NCBI GenBank assembly: GCA_965226245.1
Contig: CBDDCL010000015.1
Span: 3,348,001-3,412,000, forward strand
Length of the DNA stretch: 64,000 nucleotides
Direction: 5' to 3'
Source: CBDCYS01 sp965226245
GTDB lineage: Bacteria > Acidobacteriota > Terriglobia > Bryobacterales > UBA6623
Position 1 is the first letter of the stretch. Each line of letters opens with the position of its first letter. Below, in pieces: positions 1 through 8,415 of the stretch. The notes under the pieces are model-generated. The model saw only the letters and a program-made list of their open reading frames with translations, was not told the origin of the DNA and did no database searches. The position numbers and the translations under genes were made by a program.

Positions 1-1053
1 CCACGCGGCCTGCCAGGCGAGTCCATGTCGCTTTATCAAAATGACGGCAAGGGAAGGTTTACCGACGTCACCGAGCAAGCGGGTATCGAGACCGAGAAAA
101 TCTACTACGGTTTCACTCCGCTGACCACCGACTTCGATAACGACGGCTGGATAGATATCTATGTCGCCTGCGATTCGACCGCTAGCTTACTGTTCCACAA
201 CCAGCAGGACGGTACTTTCGAAGAAATAGGTGTCATCTCTGGAACTGCCTACAACGTCGACGGGCAGGAGCAAGCCGGCATGGGAGTCACCGCCGCAGAC
301 TTCGACGGGGACGGCGACTTCGACATTTTCAAGACGAATTTTTCGAACGACACCCACACGCTCTATCTCAACGAAGGAGAGACGCTTTTTAGCGACGAGA
401 CGGTCGCAACGGGGTTGGCAGTTAACACTCAGTTCCTGGGCTGGGGAACAGCCTTTGGCGACCTCGATCATGACGGCTGGAAGGATATTTTTGTCGCAAA
501 CGGTCATGTTTACCCCGCCGTGGACGACGCCGGCATTAACGAGTCCTTCCGCCAGAGGCGATTGGTCTACTGGAACCGTGGCGATGGGCAGTTCCACGAC
601 ATGGCGGGCGAGGCGGGTCCCGGCATTGCAGCGAAGCATTCTTCGCGCGGCATCGCCGTCGCCGATTTCGACAACAGCGGTGACCTGGAGATCGTCGTTG
701 TCAACATGCACGAGCCGCCATCGCTGCTCAAGAATTTCGGGCCCAGAGGAAACTCCGTCTTAGTCGAAGCGCTGACGAAATCAGGCCGTGCAGCAGTTGG
801 CGCTCGGATCATCGTCACTGTCGGCGATCGGGTGCAAATGGATGAAGTTCGTAGCGGTGGCTATCACATCTCCCAAAGCGACTTTCGAGTGCACTTCGGT
901 CTCGCTGCCGCCTCGAAGCTGGACATCGAGATTCGCTGGCCAGACGGCAAAAAGGATTCTTACCGCGATCTCGATGCCAACCGGTGGATCGTCATCCGCC
1001 AGGGCAAAGGTATCGAAGCCAGCCATGAGTTCGGCACGGCATCAACGGACTAG
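1..1053 (+). CDS. FG-GAP repeat / ASPIC-UnbV domain protein, 5' end outside window
   Basis: The reading frame is open from base 1, and the first ATG (base 25) lies inside a repeat-like stretch, so the gene begins upstream of the window. Four calcium-binding-type FG-GAP/VCBS loops are visible: DFDNDGWIDIY, DFDGDGDFDIF, DLDHDGWKDIF and DFDNSGDLEIV. The last ~90 residues (from about VGARIIVTVGDRVQ to DIEIRWPDGKK) match the ASPIC/UnbV C-terminal domain. Proteins of this architecture are secreted beta-propellers, very common in Acidobacteria and Planctomycetes and often linked to polysaccharide or CRTAC1-like roles; the substrate is unknown. It is the last gene on this strand before a broken gene and a minus-strand rhomboid gene. 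The family call is firm, the function is not. Confidence 0.88.
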   Translation, partial: PRGLPGESMSLYQNDGKGRFTDVTEQAGIETEKIYYGFTPLTTDFDNDGWIDIYVACDSTASLLFHNQQDGTFEEIGVISGTAYNVDGQEQAGMGVTAADFDGDGDFDIFKTNFSNDTHTLYLNEGETLFSDETVATGLAVNTQFLGWGTAFGDLDHDGWKDIFVANGHVYPAVDDAGINESFRQRRLVYWNRGDGQFHDMAGEAGPGIAAKHSSRGIAVADFDNSGDLEIVVVNMHEPPSLLKNFGPRGNSVLVEALTKSGRAAVGARIIVTVGDRVQMDEVRSGGYHISQSDFRVHFGLAAASKLDIEIRWPDGKKDSYRDLDANRWIVIRQGKGIEASHEFGTASTD

Positions 1054-1229
1054 CTGAAGACCGAGGCTACGGTCTGCCGATTAGAAAGACCTCGGCCAAG
1101 AACGCTTCCAGCTCCCCGTCTTGTCCTTTGCGTTCGGGGCAACCAAGCCGAGTGGAACTCCCCTTTGCAGCCGCGCGGCAGCCGCAACTCGAGCCCTCCC
1201 AAGCCCCACAAGTTCAACTTGCGTGGCCG

Positions 1230-1460
1230 CTAGCCGTTGCGGTAGTTGTCCTTGGTCTGAAGCAGATCGCCGACAAGCTGCTTGATTGTGAACTGGTCAA
1301 AACCGAGATTGCGGTTGAAGGCATTGATCACCCACTCGCGGTACAGCCACATGGTGCGCGGCTCGTCGCTCTCGTAGCCGTTCGTGTCGGCATAGCGGGC
1401 AAGGTCGAGCCACCAGGAGGCCCAATGCTCTCCGTACCGCGGGGATTCGGCGGCTGCGGA
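1230..1460 (-). pseudogene. DUF1549 (PSD1/planctomycete cytochrome C-associated) fragment
   Basis: Reading the minus strand from about 1460 to the stop at 1230-1232 gives a stretch containing SPRYGEHWASWWLDLARYAD, then TNGY, YREWVINAFNR and FDQFTIKQLVGDLL. This is the conserved core of DUF1549, the domain found with planctomycete-type cytochrome C and DUF1553 proteins. Only about 75 codons remain of a normally 700-1000 residue protein. The fragment has no start and runs into the stop of the rhomboid gene. It is a decayed remnant; the rest is missing from both sides. Confidence 0.6.
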
Positions 1461-1465
1461 ATCAC

Positions 1466-2314
1466 CTACAAGTACGGCGTAGCGCTGAGCGACTCATAGG
1501 CAAGATAGAACGATGCCGCGACAATTGCCAGCGATGCGCCGGCCGCGACCGTCCACAGAGGCTCTGCGGCGCTGGCCGGCCGCGGCGTGCCGGCAAAGTA
1601 GCCGATCACGAAACCGGCTGCCATCCCCCCAATATGGGCGGCATTGTCAATGTGGAAGCCCGGCATCAGCCCAATCACGATGATTAGCACCGCCCAGCGG
1701 ATGTAGAAGGAACCAAAACCACTTCCACTGCGGTAGCCGTGCGCGATCATGGCGCCAATGAGACCGCAGACCGCGGCGGAAGCGCCCACCGAAATCGCGT
1801 AGGGCGACCAGTACATGCTGGCGATAAACCCGCAAGTGCTCGAAACAAAGTAGATGACCAGAAACCGGGAAGTGCCAAAGGTCTGCTCCGCCATCATGCC
1901 TAGATCGAATAGGACCCATGAGTTCATGAAGATGTGAAAGACTCCGGCGTGCAAAAAGCCAGCCGTCACTAACCTCCACCATTCACCCTGCACGATGAAA
2001 AAGGTGTCCTTGGCGCCGAAAAGACGCAGCACCGTCATGTCGATGCCGGCAAACAACCCGCCGTCGCCAGACGCGGATTTCATCGTCATGACCAGCGTGG
2101 CCACGAACAGACCGAAGTTCACCAGCAAGAGGATGATCGTTGTGAGGTTATCTTGCGGGACAAGGCCGCTGATTGGAGAAGAAGGCGCCGGCGCCCATTT
2201 GCGTGCTGCGACCTCGGCGCCGCAGTACTCGCACAATTTGTTCTTGTGGTCGATGATCGCCCTGCAATTCGGGCACATTCTCACGTTCGCCATAAAGCCG
2301 CCAGGTCTATTCAT
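1466..2314 (-). CDS. Rhomboid-family intramembrane serine protease with N-terminal zinc ribbon
   Basis: Residues 14-32 hold CPNC...CEYC, a small zinc ribbon facing the cytoplasm. About six hydrophobic segments follow. The rhomboid signature is complete: an HxxxN pair at His127/Asn131 (VFHIFMN), the nucleophile Ser179 in VGASAAVCG, and the catalytic His227 in NAAHIGG. The enzyme cleaves membrane-spanning substrates within the bilayer; none can be named here. At 282 residues it has normal length. An in-frame ATG seven codons later (MANVRMCPNC) is an equally good start. It is transcribed divergently from the TonB-like gene, across about 200 bp. Confidence 0.9.
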   Translation of the reverse strand: MNRPGGFMANVRMCPNCRAIIDHKNKLCEYCGAEVAARKWAPAPSSPISGLVPQDNLTTIILLLVNFGLFVATLVMTMKSASGDGGLFAGIDMTVLRLFGAKDTFFIVQGEWWRLVTAGFLHAGVFHIFMNSWVLFDLGMMAEQTFGTSRFLVIYFVSSTCGFIASMYWSPYAISVGASAAVCGLIGAMIAHGYRSGSGFGSFYIRWAVLIIVIGLMPGFHIDNAAHIGGMAAGFVIGYFAGTPRPASAAEPLWTVAAGASLAIVAASFYLAYESLSATPYL

Positions 2315-2513
2315 CTTCTACCGCCCGGGGAAAACATGCAAGGGCAGGTTGACGCCGCATCCACTTGCCTCGCCGGAGCGCCGGGGCTAACATGGTAAAT
2401 TAATTAGTAGGGAAGAGTGTAGCTTGGCGGGGGAATCTCTGCCACGAACTGAGATTCCTTGAAACGGACCGGCGCGGTGCATCGTCATTCAATTAGTTCT
2501 CTCGACGCGCGCC

Positions 2514-3746
2514 ATGCCCCCAGCGGCTACGGATGTGATGGAAATTCAAGAATCCCAAAATGGAGTGACGGTAGCTACTGAACCGCCCGCGGATATATCA
2601 CCTGTGGATACATCAATGGACACGGTTTCGAATAGCGCTTCCGCCGACGTCCGGCTCGGAACGCTGCTAACCGACTCGGTTTTCGAGCCCTGGTATTCTT
2701 CGTTCCGGCGGCAAGTCAAAGAACTGCTGGGCAAGCAGCGGCCGCTGCCGATTTATCGCGGCAAGCCGCTGATGCGCGGAGACGATGAAGTCCGCCTCGC
2801 CAGGCTGGCCATCCCGACCCTCCATGAAGGATGGTTTCAATCGCTGCCCCGCTATATTCGCGTGGCGAGGGCGGAAAAGAATCTCCCGGCCCTGAAGCTC
2901 ACTTCCAAGCCGCTCCCTATAAAAAGCATCTGGGGCGCTTATGACCACAAGCGAGAGGGTATTTCCGCGTCGGCCATCAGTCATGTCTTGATCGTGACGG
3001 TAGCGTTTCTGATATCGGCGGCGAACCCGCTCCAGGATATCAGCGGTGATTCCATCAATCTGGTTCTGGACTTTGACGTATCCCCTTACTTGGCGGAACT
3101 GAGAAATCCGCCAGCCGGCAAAGACAGCGGCGGCGGCGGCGGCGGCGGCCAGAACTCACCCCTGCCGCAAAGCAAAGGCAAGCTGCCGCGGTTCGACTCG
3201 AAGCAGTTGGCGCCTCCGACTCCCATCATCATGAACCCCGACCCCAAGCTCGCGGTCGAGCCCACGGTCATCGTTCAGGAATACGCTCAGGCCCCGAAGA
3301 TTGACATGAATATGTTCGGAGATCCGTTCGGCAACATTGGACCGCCTTCGGCCGGACCTGGTTCGGGCGGCGGCATCGGCAGCGGCAGGGGAACCGGAGT
3401 CGGCTCGGGCCGCGGAGCCGGCGTCGGGCCGGGTTCGGGCGGCGGCATCGGCGGCGGCGTCTTCCGCATTGGCGGGGGTGTCTCGCCGCCGCGGCTGACC
3501 TACAAAGTCGAGCCCGAATACTCCGAGGAAGCCCGCAAGGCCAAGTATCAGGGAACGGTCGTCCTGGCGATCGAAGTCTGGCAGGACGGCAAGGCGCACA
3601 ACATCCGCGTGATTCGCAGCCTCGGCCTGGGTCTCGACAAACAGGCCATTGATGCCGTGCAGCAGTGGAGGTTCATACCGGGCAAGAAGGACAACGTCCC
3701 GGTCAGAGTTCGCGCGAATGTGGAAGTGAACTTCCGGCTTCTTTGA
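2514..3746 (+). CDS. TonB-like energy transducer (TonB C-terminal domain protein)
   Basis: The protein has a cytoplasmic N-terminal part of ~150 residues, one membrane helix at about 153-171 (ISHVLIVTVAFLISAAN), a low-complexity Gly/Ser/Pro-rich periplasmic linker with polyglycine runs, and a C-terminal TonB domain (about 325-410) with PEYSEEARKAKYQGTVVLAI and AIDAVQQWRFIPG. TonB proteins couple the proton-motive force to outer-membrane receptors. Classic TonB has its helix at the very N-terminus, so the long cytoplasmic leader is unusual; Acidobacteria encode many such variants, some not acting on receptors. No ExbB/ExbD genes are adjacent. A second possible start is the ATG at 2538. Confidence 0.85.
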   Translation: MPPAATDVMEIQESQNGVTVATEPPADISPVDTSMDTVSNSASADVRLGTLLTDSVFEPWYSSFRRQVKELLGKQRPLPIYRGKPLMRGDDEVRLARLAIPTLHEGWFQSLPRYIRVARAEKNLPALKLTSKPLPIKSIWGAYDHKREGISASAISHVLIVTVAFLISAANPLQDISGDSINLVLDFDVSPYLAELRNPPAGKDSGGGGGGGQNSPLPQSKGKLPRFDSKQLAPPTPIIMNPDPKLAVEPTVIVQEYAQAPKIDMNMFGDPFGNIGPPSAGPGSGGGIGSGRGTGVGSGRGAGVGPGSGGGIGGGVFRIGGGVSPPRLTYKVEPEYSEEARKAKYQGTVVLAIEVWQDGKAHNIRVIRSLGLGLDKQAIDAVQQWRFIPGKKDNVPVRVRANVEVNFRLL

Positions 3747-3779
3747 TTCCTCTCGTTTATCACTTCGTTTGTTCTCAAC

Positions 3780-3884
3780 AGAGCCGCACCCGAGAGGGCG
3801 CGGTCCAGTCTGGCAGTGACCGCATTCCGATGGCGGTCCCGACGCACGGAGCCCCTCGACCGCACCCTTGCGGGCGCGGCTCTG
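3780..3884. repeat. Inverted pair of dispersed GC-rich repeat between convergent genes
   Basis: Copy 1 (3781-3804, gagccgcacccgagagggcg...) and copy 2 (3859-3884, ...cttgcgggcgcggctctg) are imperfect reverse complements about 55 bp apart, between the convergent TonB-like and ABC ATPase genes. The same motif recurs near 19542-19566, 21804-21830 and 61227-61250. The pair could fold into a long hairpin and serve as a bidirectional terminator, or be a mobile REP-like unit. Confidence 0.55.
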
Positions 3885-3906
3885 TTTCGGCCAAGCCGCG
3901 CTTCAG

Positions 3907-3949
3907 GCGACTTTCAGTCGCACACGAACTTGCTGGCTTTCAGCCAGCA
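3907..3949. repeat. Two short perfect hairpins with TTC loops
   Basis: GCGACT-TTC-AGTCGC (3907-3921) and TGCTGGCT-TTC-AGCCAGCA (3931-3949) are perfect palindromes with a three-base loop. Related hairpins with a CTC loop occur at 18920-18936, around 19000-19012 and at 56465-56481, which makes this a dispersed intergenic family. They also lie downstream of both convergent genes and may help terminate transcription. Confidence 0.55.
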
Positions 3950-3962
3950 GTTGTTCAGAAAC

Positions 3963-4643
3963 TCAGCCGCCGACGATCCGCCCGTCGCGCATGTGTACCA
4001 TCCTGGTGGTGCAAAAGCTTGCCGCTTCAGGGTTGTGCGTGATCATCAGAATGGTTTGGCCGAAGCGCTGGTTGAGTTCCTTCAGAGTATTGAGAACCGT
4101 CTCGGAGTTTTGGGAGTCAAGGTTTCCGGTGGGTTCGTCGGCGAGCAAAATCCGCGGGCGATTGACGATCGCTCGGGCGATCGCCACCCTCTGCTGTTCG
4201 CCGCCTGAGAGGGCGTAGGGCTTGTGGTGAAGGCGATTCCGGATGCCCAGGATTTGCAGCACATCTTCAAAGTCCTTGTCCTCATTGCGATTGCCGGCGA
4301 TGTCTTTCGCGATTGCGATGTTCTCGGCGGCGCTGAGCGTCGGCAGCAGATTGAATCGCTGGAAGACAAAGCCCACTTCCGTTTTGCGCATGGCGGTGCG
4401 CTGGGAGTCGGTCATGGCCGCCAAGTCCTTTCCGGCGACTTTGACATGCCCGTCAGTCGGCGGCGTCAGGCCCCCGATGATGTGAAATAGCGTGGATTTT
4501 CCGGAACCTGAAGGCCCCAGAACGGCGACGAACTCTCCGGGCTGGGCTTCGAAATTCACGCCGCGCAGCGCCGAGACGCCGACTCCCCCCATGTGGTAAA
4601 CCTTCGTCAGTCCGACGACTTCAATGATCGGCTCGGTAGTCAC
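3963..4643 (-). CDS. ABC transporter ATP-binding protein, LolD/MacB type
   Basis: This 226-residue nucleotide-binding subunit has Walker A GPSGSGKST (43-51), a Q-loop (FVFQRFNLLP), signature LSGGEQQRVAIARA, Walker B ILLADEPTGNLDS and the switch histidine in MITHNPE. The FQRFNLLPTL and GNLDS segments are typical of the LolD/MacB/FtsE group, which drives mechanotransmission permeases rather than channel importers. It lies 12 bp downstream of the permease and is the third gene of a three-gene minus-strand operon with a lipoprotein. Most likely it powers lipoprotein or envelope trafficking; the exact cargo is unknown. Confidence 0.9.
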   Translation of the reverse strand: MTTEPIIEVVGLTKVYHMGGVGVSALRGVNFEAQPGEFVAVLGPSGSGKSTLFHIIGGLTPPTDGHVKVAGKDLAAMTDSQRTAMRKTEVGFVFQRFNLLPTLSAAENIAIAKDIAGNRNEDKDFEDVLQILGIRNRLHHKPYALSGGEQQRVAIARAIVNRPRILLADEPTGNLDSQNSETVLNTLKELNQRFGQTILMITHNPEAASFCTTRMVHMRDGRIVGG

Positions 4644-4655
4644 GTTTTCTCTCGA

Positions 4656-5753
4656 TTAGTCGTAGGCGAGGGCTTCGATGGGATCTTGGCGGGCCGCTTT
4701 GGTCGCCGGGTAAAAAGCCCCCAGCAGCGATCCGATCACGGCGATCACCGCGCCCCAGAACAGCCAGGCAGGCAGGATCAACACGGTGAGCAGCGGGAAA
4801 TAAGCTTCGACGGCCGCCTTCGCCCCGTAGCTGAAGCCGTAGCCCGCCAGGATTCCGGCCGCGCACACCATCATTGTTTCGCGCATGACGATGCGGATGA
4901 TGTAGCTGCGGGAGGCTCCCATGGCCTTGAGGATTCCGATCTCGCGGGTGCGCTCGAGGACCGACGTATACATCGACAACAGCACCACCATGAAACCGAT
5001 CAGCACCGCGATGCCGATGATGACGTTGATGACTTGCGACGACAGCGAGCGAATATCGGCCGAGACTTGAGAGAGCAGCTCCTCTAGCGCATAGATGGGG
5101 TAGGTCGGCAGCAAGGCCCTGATCTTCGCGATCACCTGCTGCGTGTCGCCAGGATCGTGCAGCTTGAGATAGACCTGGCTGAGCCGTCCCTGCCAGCCCA
5201 TCAGTTCCTGCATGGTTTCGATGGGGATGAAGATCCGTGACATCTTGCCCGTCTCGACGATCCCCGAGACACGAAACTCGTGGTTCAGCAGGTCCAGTTT
5301 GTCTCCGACCTTGGTTTTCTTGTACTTGGCGTACACTTCATCGACGATGGCGTCGTAGGGGCCTGCCATGGGTCCGCCTTCGAAGTAGCGGACCCCGTCC
5401 GCCATTCGCTCGAAGCGTTGCCAGTCGACGCCGGTGATCGTTTGAAGATTCCCTAACGACGTCAGTGTCGTCCCGGTGGCGATCTCGATTTCGGGGAACG
5501 TTTGCGTGAGTTTGTCCACCAGCTTCTCGGGTATGTCGGCCGTGCTGAGCCTCATCGCCGCGCTGCTGGTGGACGGGCGAATGACAATGTCGGCGCCGAC
5601 GCCGCGGCTGCGCCGCTCTGATTCCCACAGCAAGCCCTCCGAGACCCCGACGATCATCAGGATCATCGCCACTTCCACGGCGACGGCAAGCACGCTCAGG
5701 ACGGTGCGGACAGGCCGGTGCAGCAGATTCCGCACGACCATCTGGTTGATCAT
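4656..5753 (-). CDS. FtsX/MacB-type ABC transporter permease
   Basis: The layout is that of a four-helix MacB/LolE-type permease: one N-terminal membrane segment (about 15-40, RTVLSVLAVAVEVAMILMIV), a large periplasmic MacB_PCD domain (about 45-230) and three C-terminal helices starting at about 240 (VINVIIGIAVLIGFMVVLLS). The FtsX motif ERTREIGILKAMGAS lies in the loop after helix 2. At 365 residues it is usual for the family. Its start overlaps the lipoprotein stop by 4 bp, so the two are translationally coupled. It should form a homodimer with the ATPase encoded next. Confidence 0.9.
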   Translation of the reverse strand: MINQMVVRNLLHRPVRTVLSVLAVAVEVAMILMIVGVSEGLLWESERRSRGVGADIVIRPSTSSAAMRLSTADIPEKLVDKLTQTFPEIEIATGTTLTSLGNLQTITGVDWQRFERMADGVRYFEGGPMAGPYDAIVDEVYAKYKKTKVGDKLDLLNHEFRVSGIVETGKMSRIFIPIETMQELMGWQGRLSQVYLKLHDPGDTQQVIAKIRALLPTYPIYALEELLSQVSADIRSLSSQVINVIIGIAVLIGFMVVLLSMYTSVLERTREIGILKAMGASRSYIIRIVMRETMMVCAAGILAGYGFSYGAKAAVEAYFPLLTVLILPAWLFWGAVIAVIGSLLGAFYPATKAARQDPIEALAYD

Positions 5754-6670
5754 GGGGCGGGCGTTCCTTTGTCTTGCTCGGGGTTTTCCCCTATTCGTTC
5801 GACGTCCACGCCTTTCGGAGGTTCCAACTCAAAACCTCTTTCGGGAATGGTTTCGTTCAGCCCGGCCTTGGTGATTCGAACCTCGAGGTCATAGCCATCT
5901 TTGGGGCGGGACAGAAAAATCGTTCCCGGAAAGGGCAGCGACTTTTCCAGCGCCCATTCACTGTAGTAGACGTCGGTTACCAAATCAGCCTTCGCGTCGA
6001 ACACTTGTTGCCGGACGATTTCCGACCCTGCGCGGTCAAACCACAGCTTGCGGGAAAGGTTCAGCTTGCCTCCGGCGCCGTTTGTCAGCAAATGGATGAT
6101 CTGGTAGGAATCGCGCCCTTCCTGCGTGTTTTCCAGAAAGCGATGGTTCTCGTTCTCGCGAGGCGGGTCAATCAGCAGGGCTTCCAAGATGTGCTGTGGC
6201 CGGACCCGGTCGACCCTATTCTTCGACGTTGCCTCCGATGCGGCGTTCCCCACGAGAAACCGTTTCTTTTGTGGAATGTGAACCTTGAAATTCTTGCCGT
6301 CCGAGACCATGTCGAAGGCCCTGGTTTTCAGGACAGGCAACTCCGCGATCGTTCGAATCGATGATGGCCGCCGGATCAGGATGAAACCGCGAACTTCCGT
6401 AAAGTCTCGGATCTTCCTTTCACCTTCCGCCTGCTCATCGAGGGTCACCGAAAGCCGCAGGTCGACGGTCGATTTCATCGTTTGAATTCCCCCGAAGACC
6501 CGCAGCTTCTCGGTTAATTCCTCGAGTGTTGCTGTTCGCAAAGCGACGGGACGCACTTTTTCCGTTCGCGTGCGGACGATGCAAGCACTTGTGGCCCCAA
6601 TACACACCAAGAGCGCCAAAACTAGTGCAGACTTGGCTGTCAGGGGAAAAGTACGGGAGGGGTGGTGCAA
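5750..6670 (-). CDS. Outer-membrane-type lipoprotein, LolA/DUF4292-like
   Basis: The N-terminus has basic and hydrophobic parts (KSALVLALLVCIGATSAC) ending at Cys30, a plausible lipobox cysteine. The rest is soluble and rich in beta-strand pattern, with LRLSVTLDEQ, GFILIRRPSSIRTIAELPVL and FDMVSDGKNFKVHIP, resembling LolA/LolB-fold carriers and DUF4292. It is the first gene of the operon lipoprotein-permease-ATPase. The order suggests a substrate-binding or receiving partner of a LolCDE/MacB-like machine. The fold assignment comes from pattern recognition and is less certain than the lipoprotein call. Confidence 0.65.
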   Translation of the reverse strand: MHHPSRTFPLTAKSALVLALLVCIGATSACIVRTRTEKVRPVALRTATLEELTEKLRVFGGIQTMKSTVDLRLSVTLDEQAEGERKIRDFTEVRGFILIRRPSSIRTIAELPVLKTRAFDMVSDGKNFKVHIPQKKRFLVGNAASEATSKNRVDRVRPQHILEALLIDPPRENENHRFLENTQEGRDSYQIIHLLTNGAGGKLNLSRKLWFDRAGSEIVRQQVFDAKADLVTDVYYSEWALEKSLPFPGTIFLSRPKDGYDLEVRITKAGLNETIPERGFELEPPKGVDVERIGENPEQDKGTPAP

Positions 6671-6802
6671 CTTCTTGATTATACCAATGATGCCGCAAAC
6701 AGCCTGGGAATAGAATCGGGTTGCGCGCTAAAAGTGCGTGGACAGCCAACGTAGTTGAGGTTACCGTGGCTGATGAGGATGTCGCTATAGTGGCATCGCG
6801 TC

Positions 6803-7066
6803 CTACTGAAAGCCGCCGGGCGTCGTGGGGGGGGCGCAACCGTTTGATGTTCCACCGTTACCTGGAGAGCCCATACATTCTGGGGAGAGCAAATAACTAA
6901 CCTTGACAAAGATGATCTTGATGTTGTCAGCAACACCTGGTATTATGCCTCCCGCGGAAACAGCTAGAAATCCCGCCAGGAGTGCGTATTCGACCATGTC
7001 CTGACCATACCGGTCAAACACCAATTGGCGGAGACGTCTGGCCAGCCTGTATAACATGCCAAGCAT
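6803..7066 (-). CDS. Orphan Flp/Fap-type pilin with Gly/Cys-rich tail
   Basis: The segment YGQDMVEYALLAGFLAVSA carries the Flp prepilin signature: Gly before the cleavage site, Glu-Tyr at the +5 region, then a hydrophobic helix. Flp pilins are cleaved by a TadV-like peptidase and build Tad pili for adhesion. I prefer the ATG at 7066 (leader MLGMLYRLARRLRQLVFDRYG); an upstream TTG at 7102 would add 12 residues. The tail after the helix is unusual, with Cys, Gly, Pro and Thr (SPECMGSPGNGGTSNGCAPP). No tad assembly genes are nearby, so it depends on machinery elsewhere or is solitary. Confidence 0.75.
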   Translation of the reverse strand: MLGMLYRLARRLRQLVFDRYGQDMVEYALLAGFLAVSAGGIIPGVADNIKIIFVKVSYLLSPECMGSPGNGGTSNGCAPPTTPGGFQ

Positions 7067-7332
7067 ACCTCTATTGTTCGTCGTGCGTTTGCCGCTTGGC
7101 AATGGAGCATACGTACCGATCGCACTCAGGTAAAAACCTTAGAATTTGCAGGCTCCGAACCTTGCTCGTTCGAGATCGAGCAGACAGCCGGCACGTCTGC
7201 CAGGCCTTCGCAAGGCCGAACTGCGTGCTGAACAGGCGCCCACCGGGGGTTTCGCCGGAGGTAGCGGCTAGACTCTTTAGCGTCCAAATCGAGTAGTTGA
7301 CGTGGACACCGGGATGGGTATATGGTTCTACC

Positions 7333-8277
7333 ATGACACGCAAAGAATTTCTCGCAACTCCTCTGGCGGCCGCGGCTGTGGCTAGCGCCGCCAAGACCTC
7401 GTCCTACACGCCGAAACGCGTCAACAAGGCCGTCGAGTTGCTGGCGGCCGGTCAGCCGATTTATTACGGCGGCGGACGTGGCGCTTACGAAGAGGGCAGG
7501 AAGGCTGCCCAAACGCACGCCGACTATCTCAACTACGAAATGGAACACGGAGCGCTCGACTTTACGGCGCTGCGCGGATTCATGCGAGGCTTGGTGGACG
7601 GCGGTCCGACCAAGAGCGGTCACCGCACCCCGGCCGTCATCGCCACACTTCCCGTTCTGGGAATCGACGAGATGCATATGAGGGCCAATTTCTGGGTGGT
7701 CCAGCAAGCGCTGTGTTGCGGTATTCACGGCATCCTTCTCTGCCACGCCCGCGAACCGGAGGCGGTCAAGTGGATGGTGCGGGCGGCGCGCTATCCGCAC
7801 GCCAAACCCGTGGTTCCGGAACTCGGCGAAGGGCTGCTCGGCAACGGCAGTCAGGGTTTCGCGTCTGATATTTGGGGCATTTCGCGTGAAGAATACACGC
7901 GAACGGCCGACCCCTGGCCGCTCAATCCTGACGGAGAATTCCTGCTTGGCTTGAAGGTCGAAGACAAGTACGCGCTCGCCAACGCCGAGAAGGTGATCGC
8001 CGTTCCCGGGATCGGTTTCGCCGAATGGGGTCCGGGGGACATGGGTATGTCGCTCAACCTTCCCGACGGCCCCAACCGGTTGCTGCATCCGGAGATGCGC
8101 GCGGCGCGGGCACGGGTTCGTGATGCCTGCAAAAAGAACAAGGTGGCCTTCCTCAACGGCGTTCGCGAGAACGACGTAGAAGAAATGATTATAGAGGGCA
8201 TCATGATCGGAGCCGGCGCCTCGCCGGAAACGGCGGACAAAGGCCGCCGCTTCACCAAACGCGAAATGCCCTGGTAG
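7333..8277 (+). CDS. HpcH/HpaI aldolase/citrate lyase family protein, exported
   Basis: The start at 7333 gives MTRKEFLATPLAAAAVASAAK, a signal-like N-terminus, whereas the ATG at 7297 would prepend 12 unrelated residues. The body shows HpcH/HpaI barrel features: YLNYEMEHGALDFTALRGFM, HMRANFWVVQQALCCGIHGILLCHARE and FAEWGPGDMGMSL. Family members are class II metal-dependent aldolases or lyases acting on 2-keto acids. An exported member is unusual and seems to be an Acidobacteria/Planctomycetes style; catalysis is not proven. A collapsed second member of the family lies at 20125-20273. Confidence 0.75.
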   Translation: MTRKEFLATPLAAAAVASAAKTSSYTPKRVNKAVELLAAGQPIYYGGGRGAYEEGRKAAQTHADYLNYEMEHGALDFTALRGFMRGLVDGGPTKSGHRTPAVIATLPVLGIDEMHMRANFWVVQQALCCGIHGILLCHAREPEAVKWMVRAARYPHAKPVVPELGEGLLGNGSQGFASDIWGISREEYTRTADPWPLNPDGEFLLGLKVEDKYALANAEKVIAVPGIGFAEWGPGDMGMSLNLPDGPNRLLHPEMRAARARVRDACKKNKVAFLNGVRENDVEEMIIEGIMIGAGASPETADKGRRFTKREMPW

Positions 8278-8415
8278 CGGATTATTGAAGCAAAGCCGCG
8301 GCCCGAGGGGCCGTGATCAAGCCCGCTGCTTTCGGCGCCTCTCGTCCTGCGCGCGAACTGACGCAGGCACAAGGGCAGCTTGATCCTTTCGGCCGGTCTT
8401 TGCTGCCCCCGTTCC

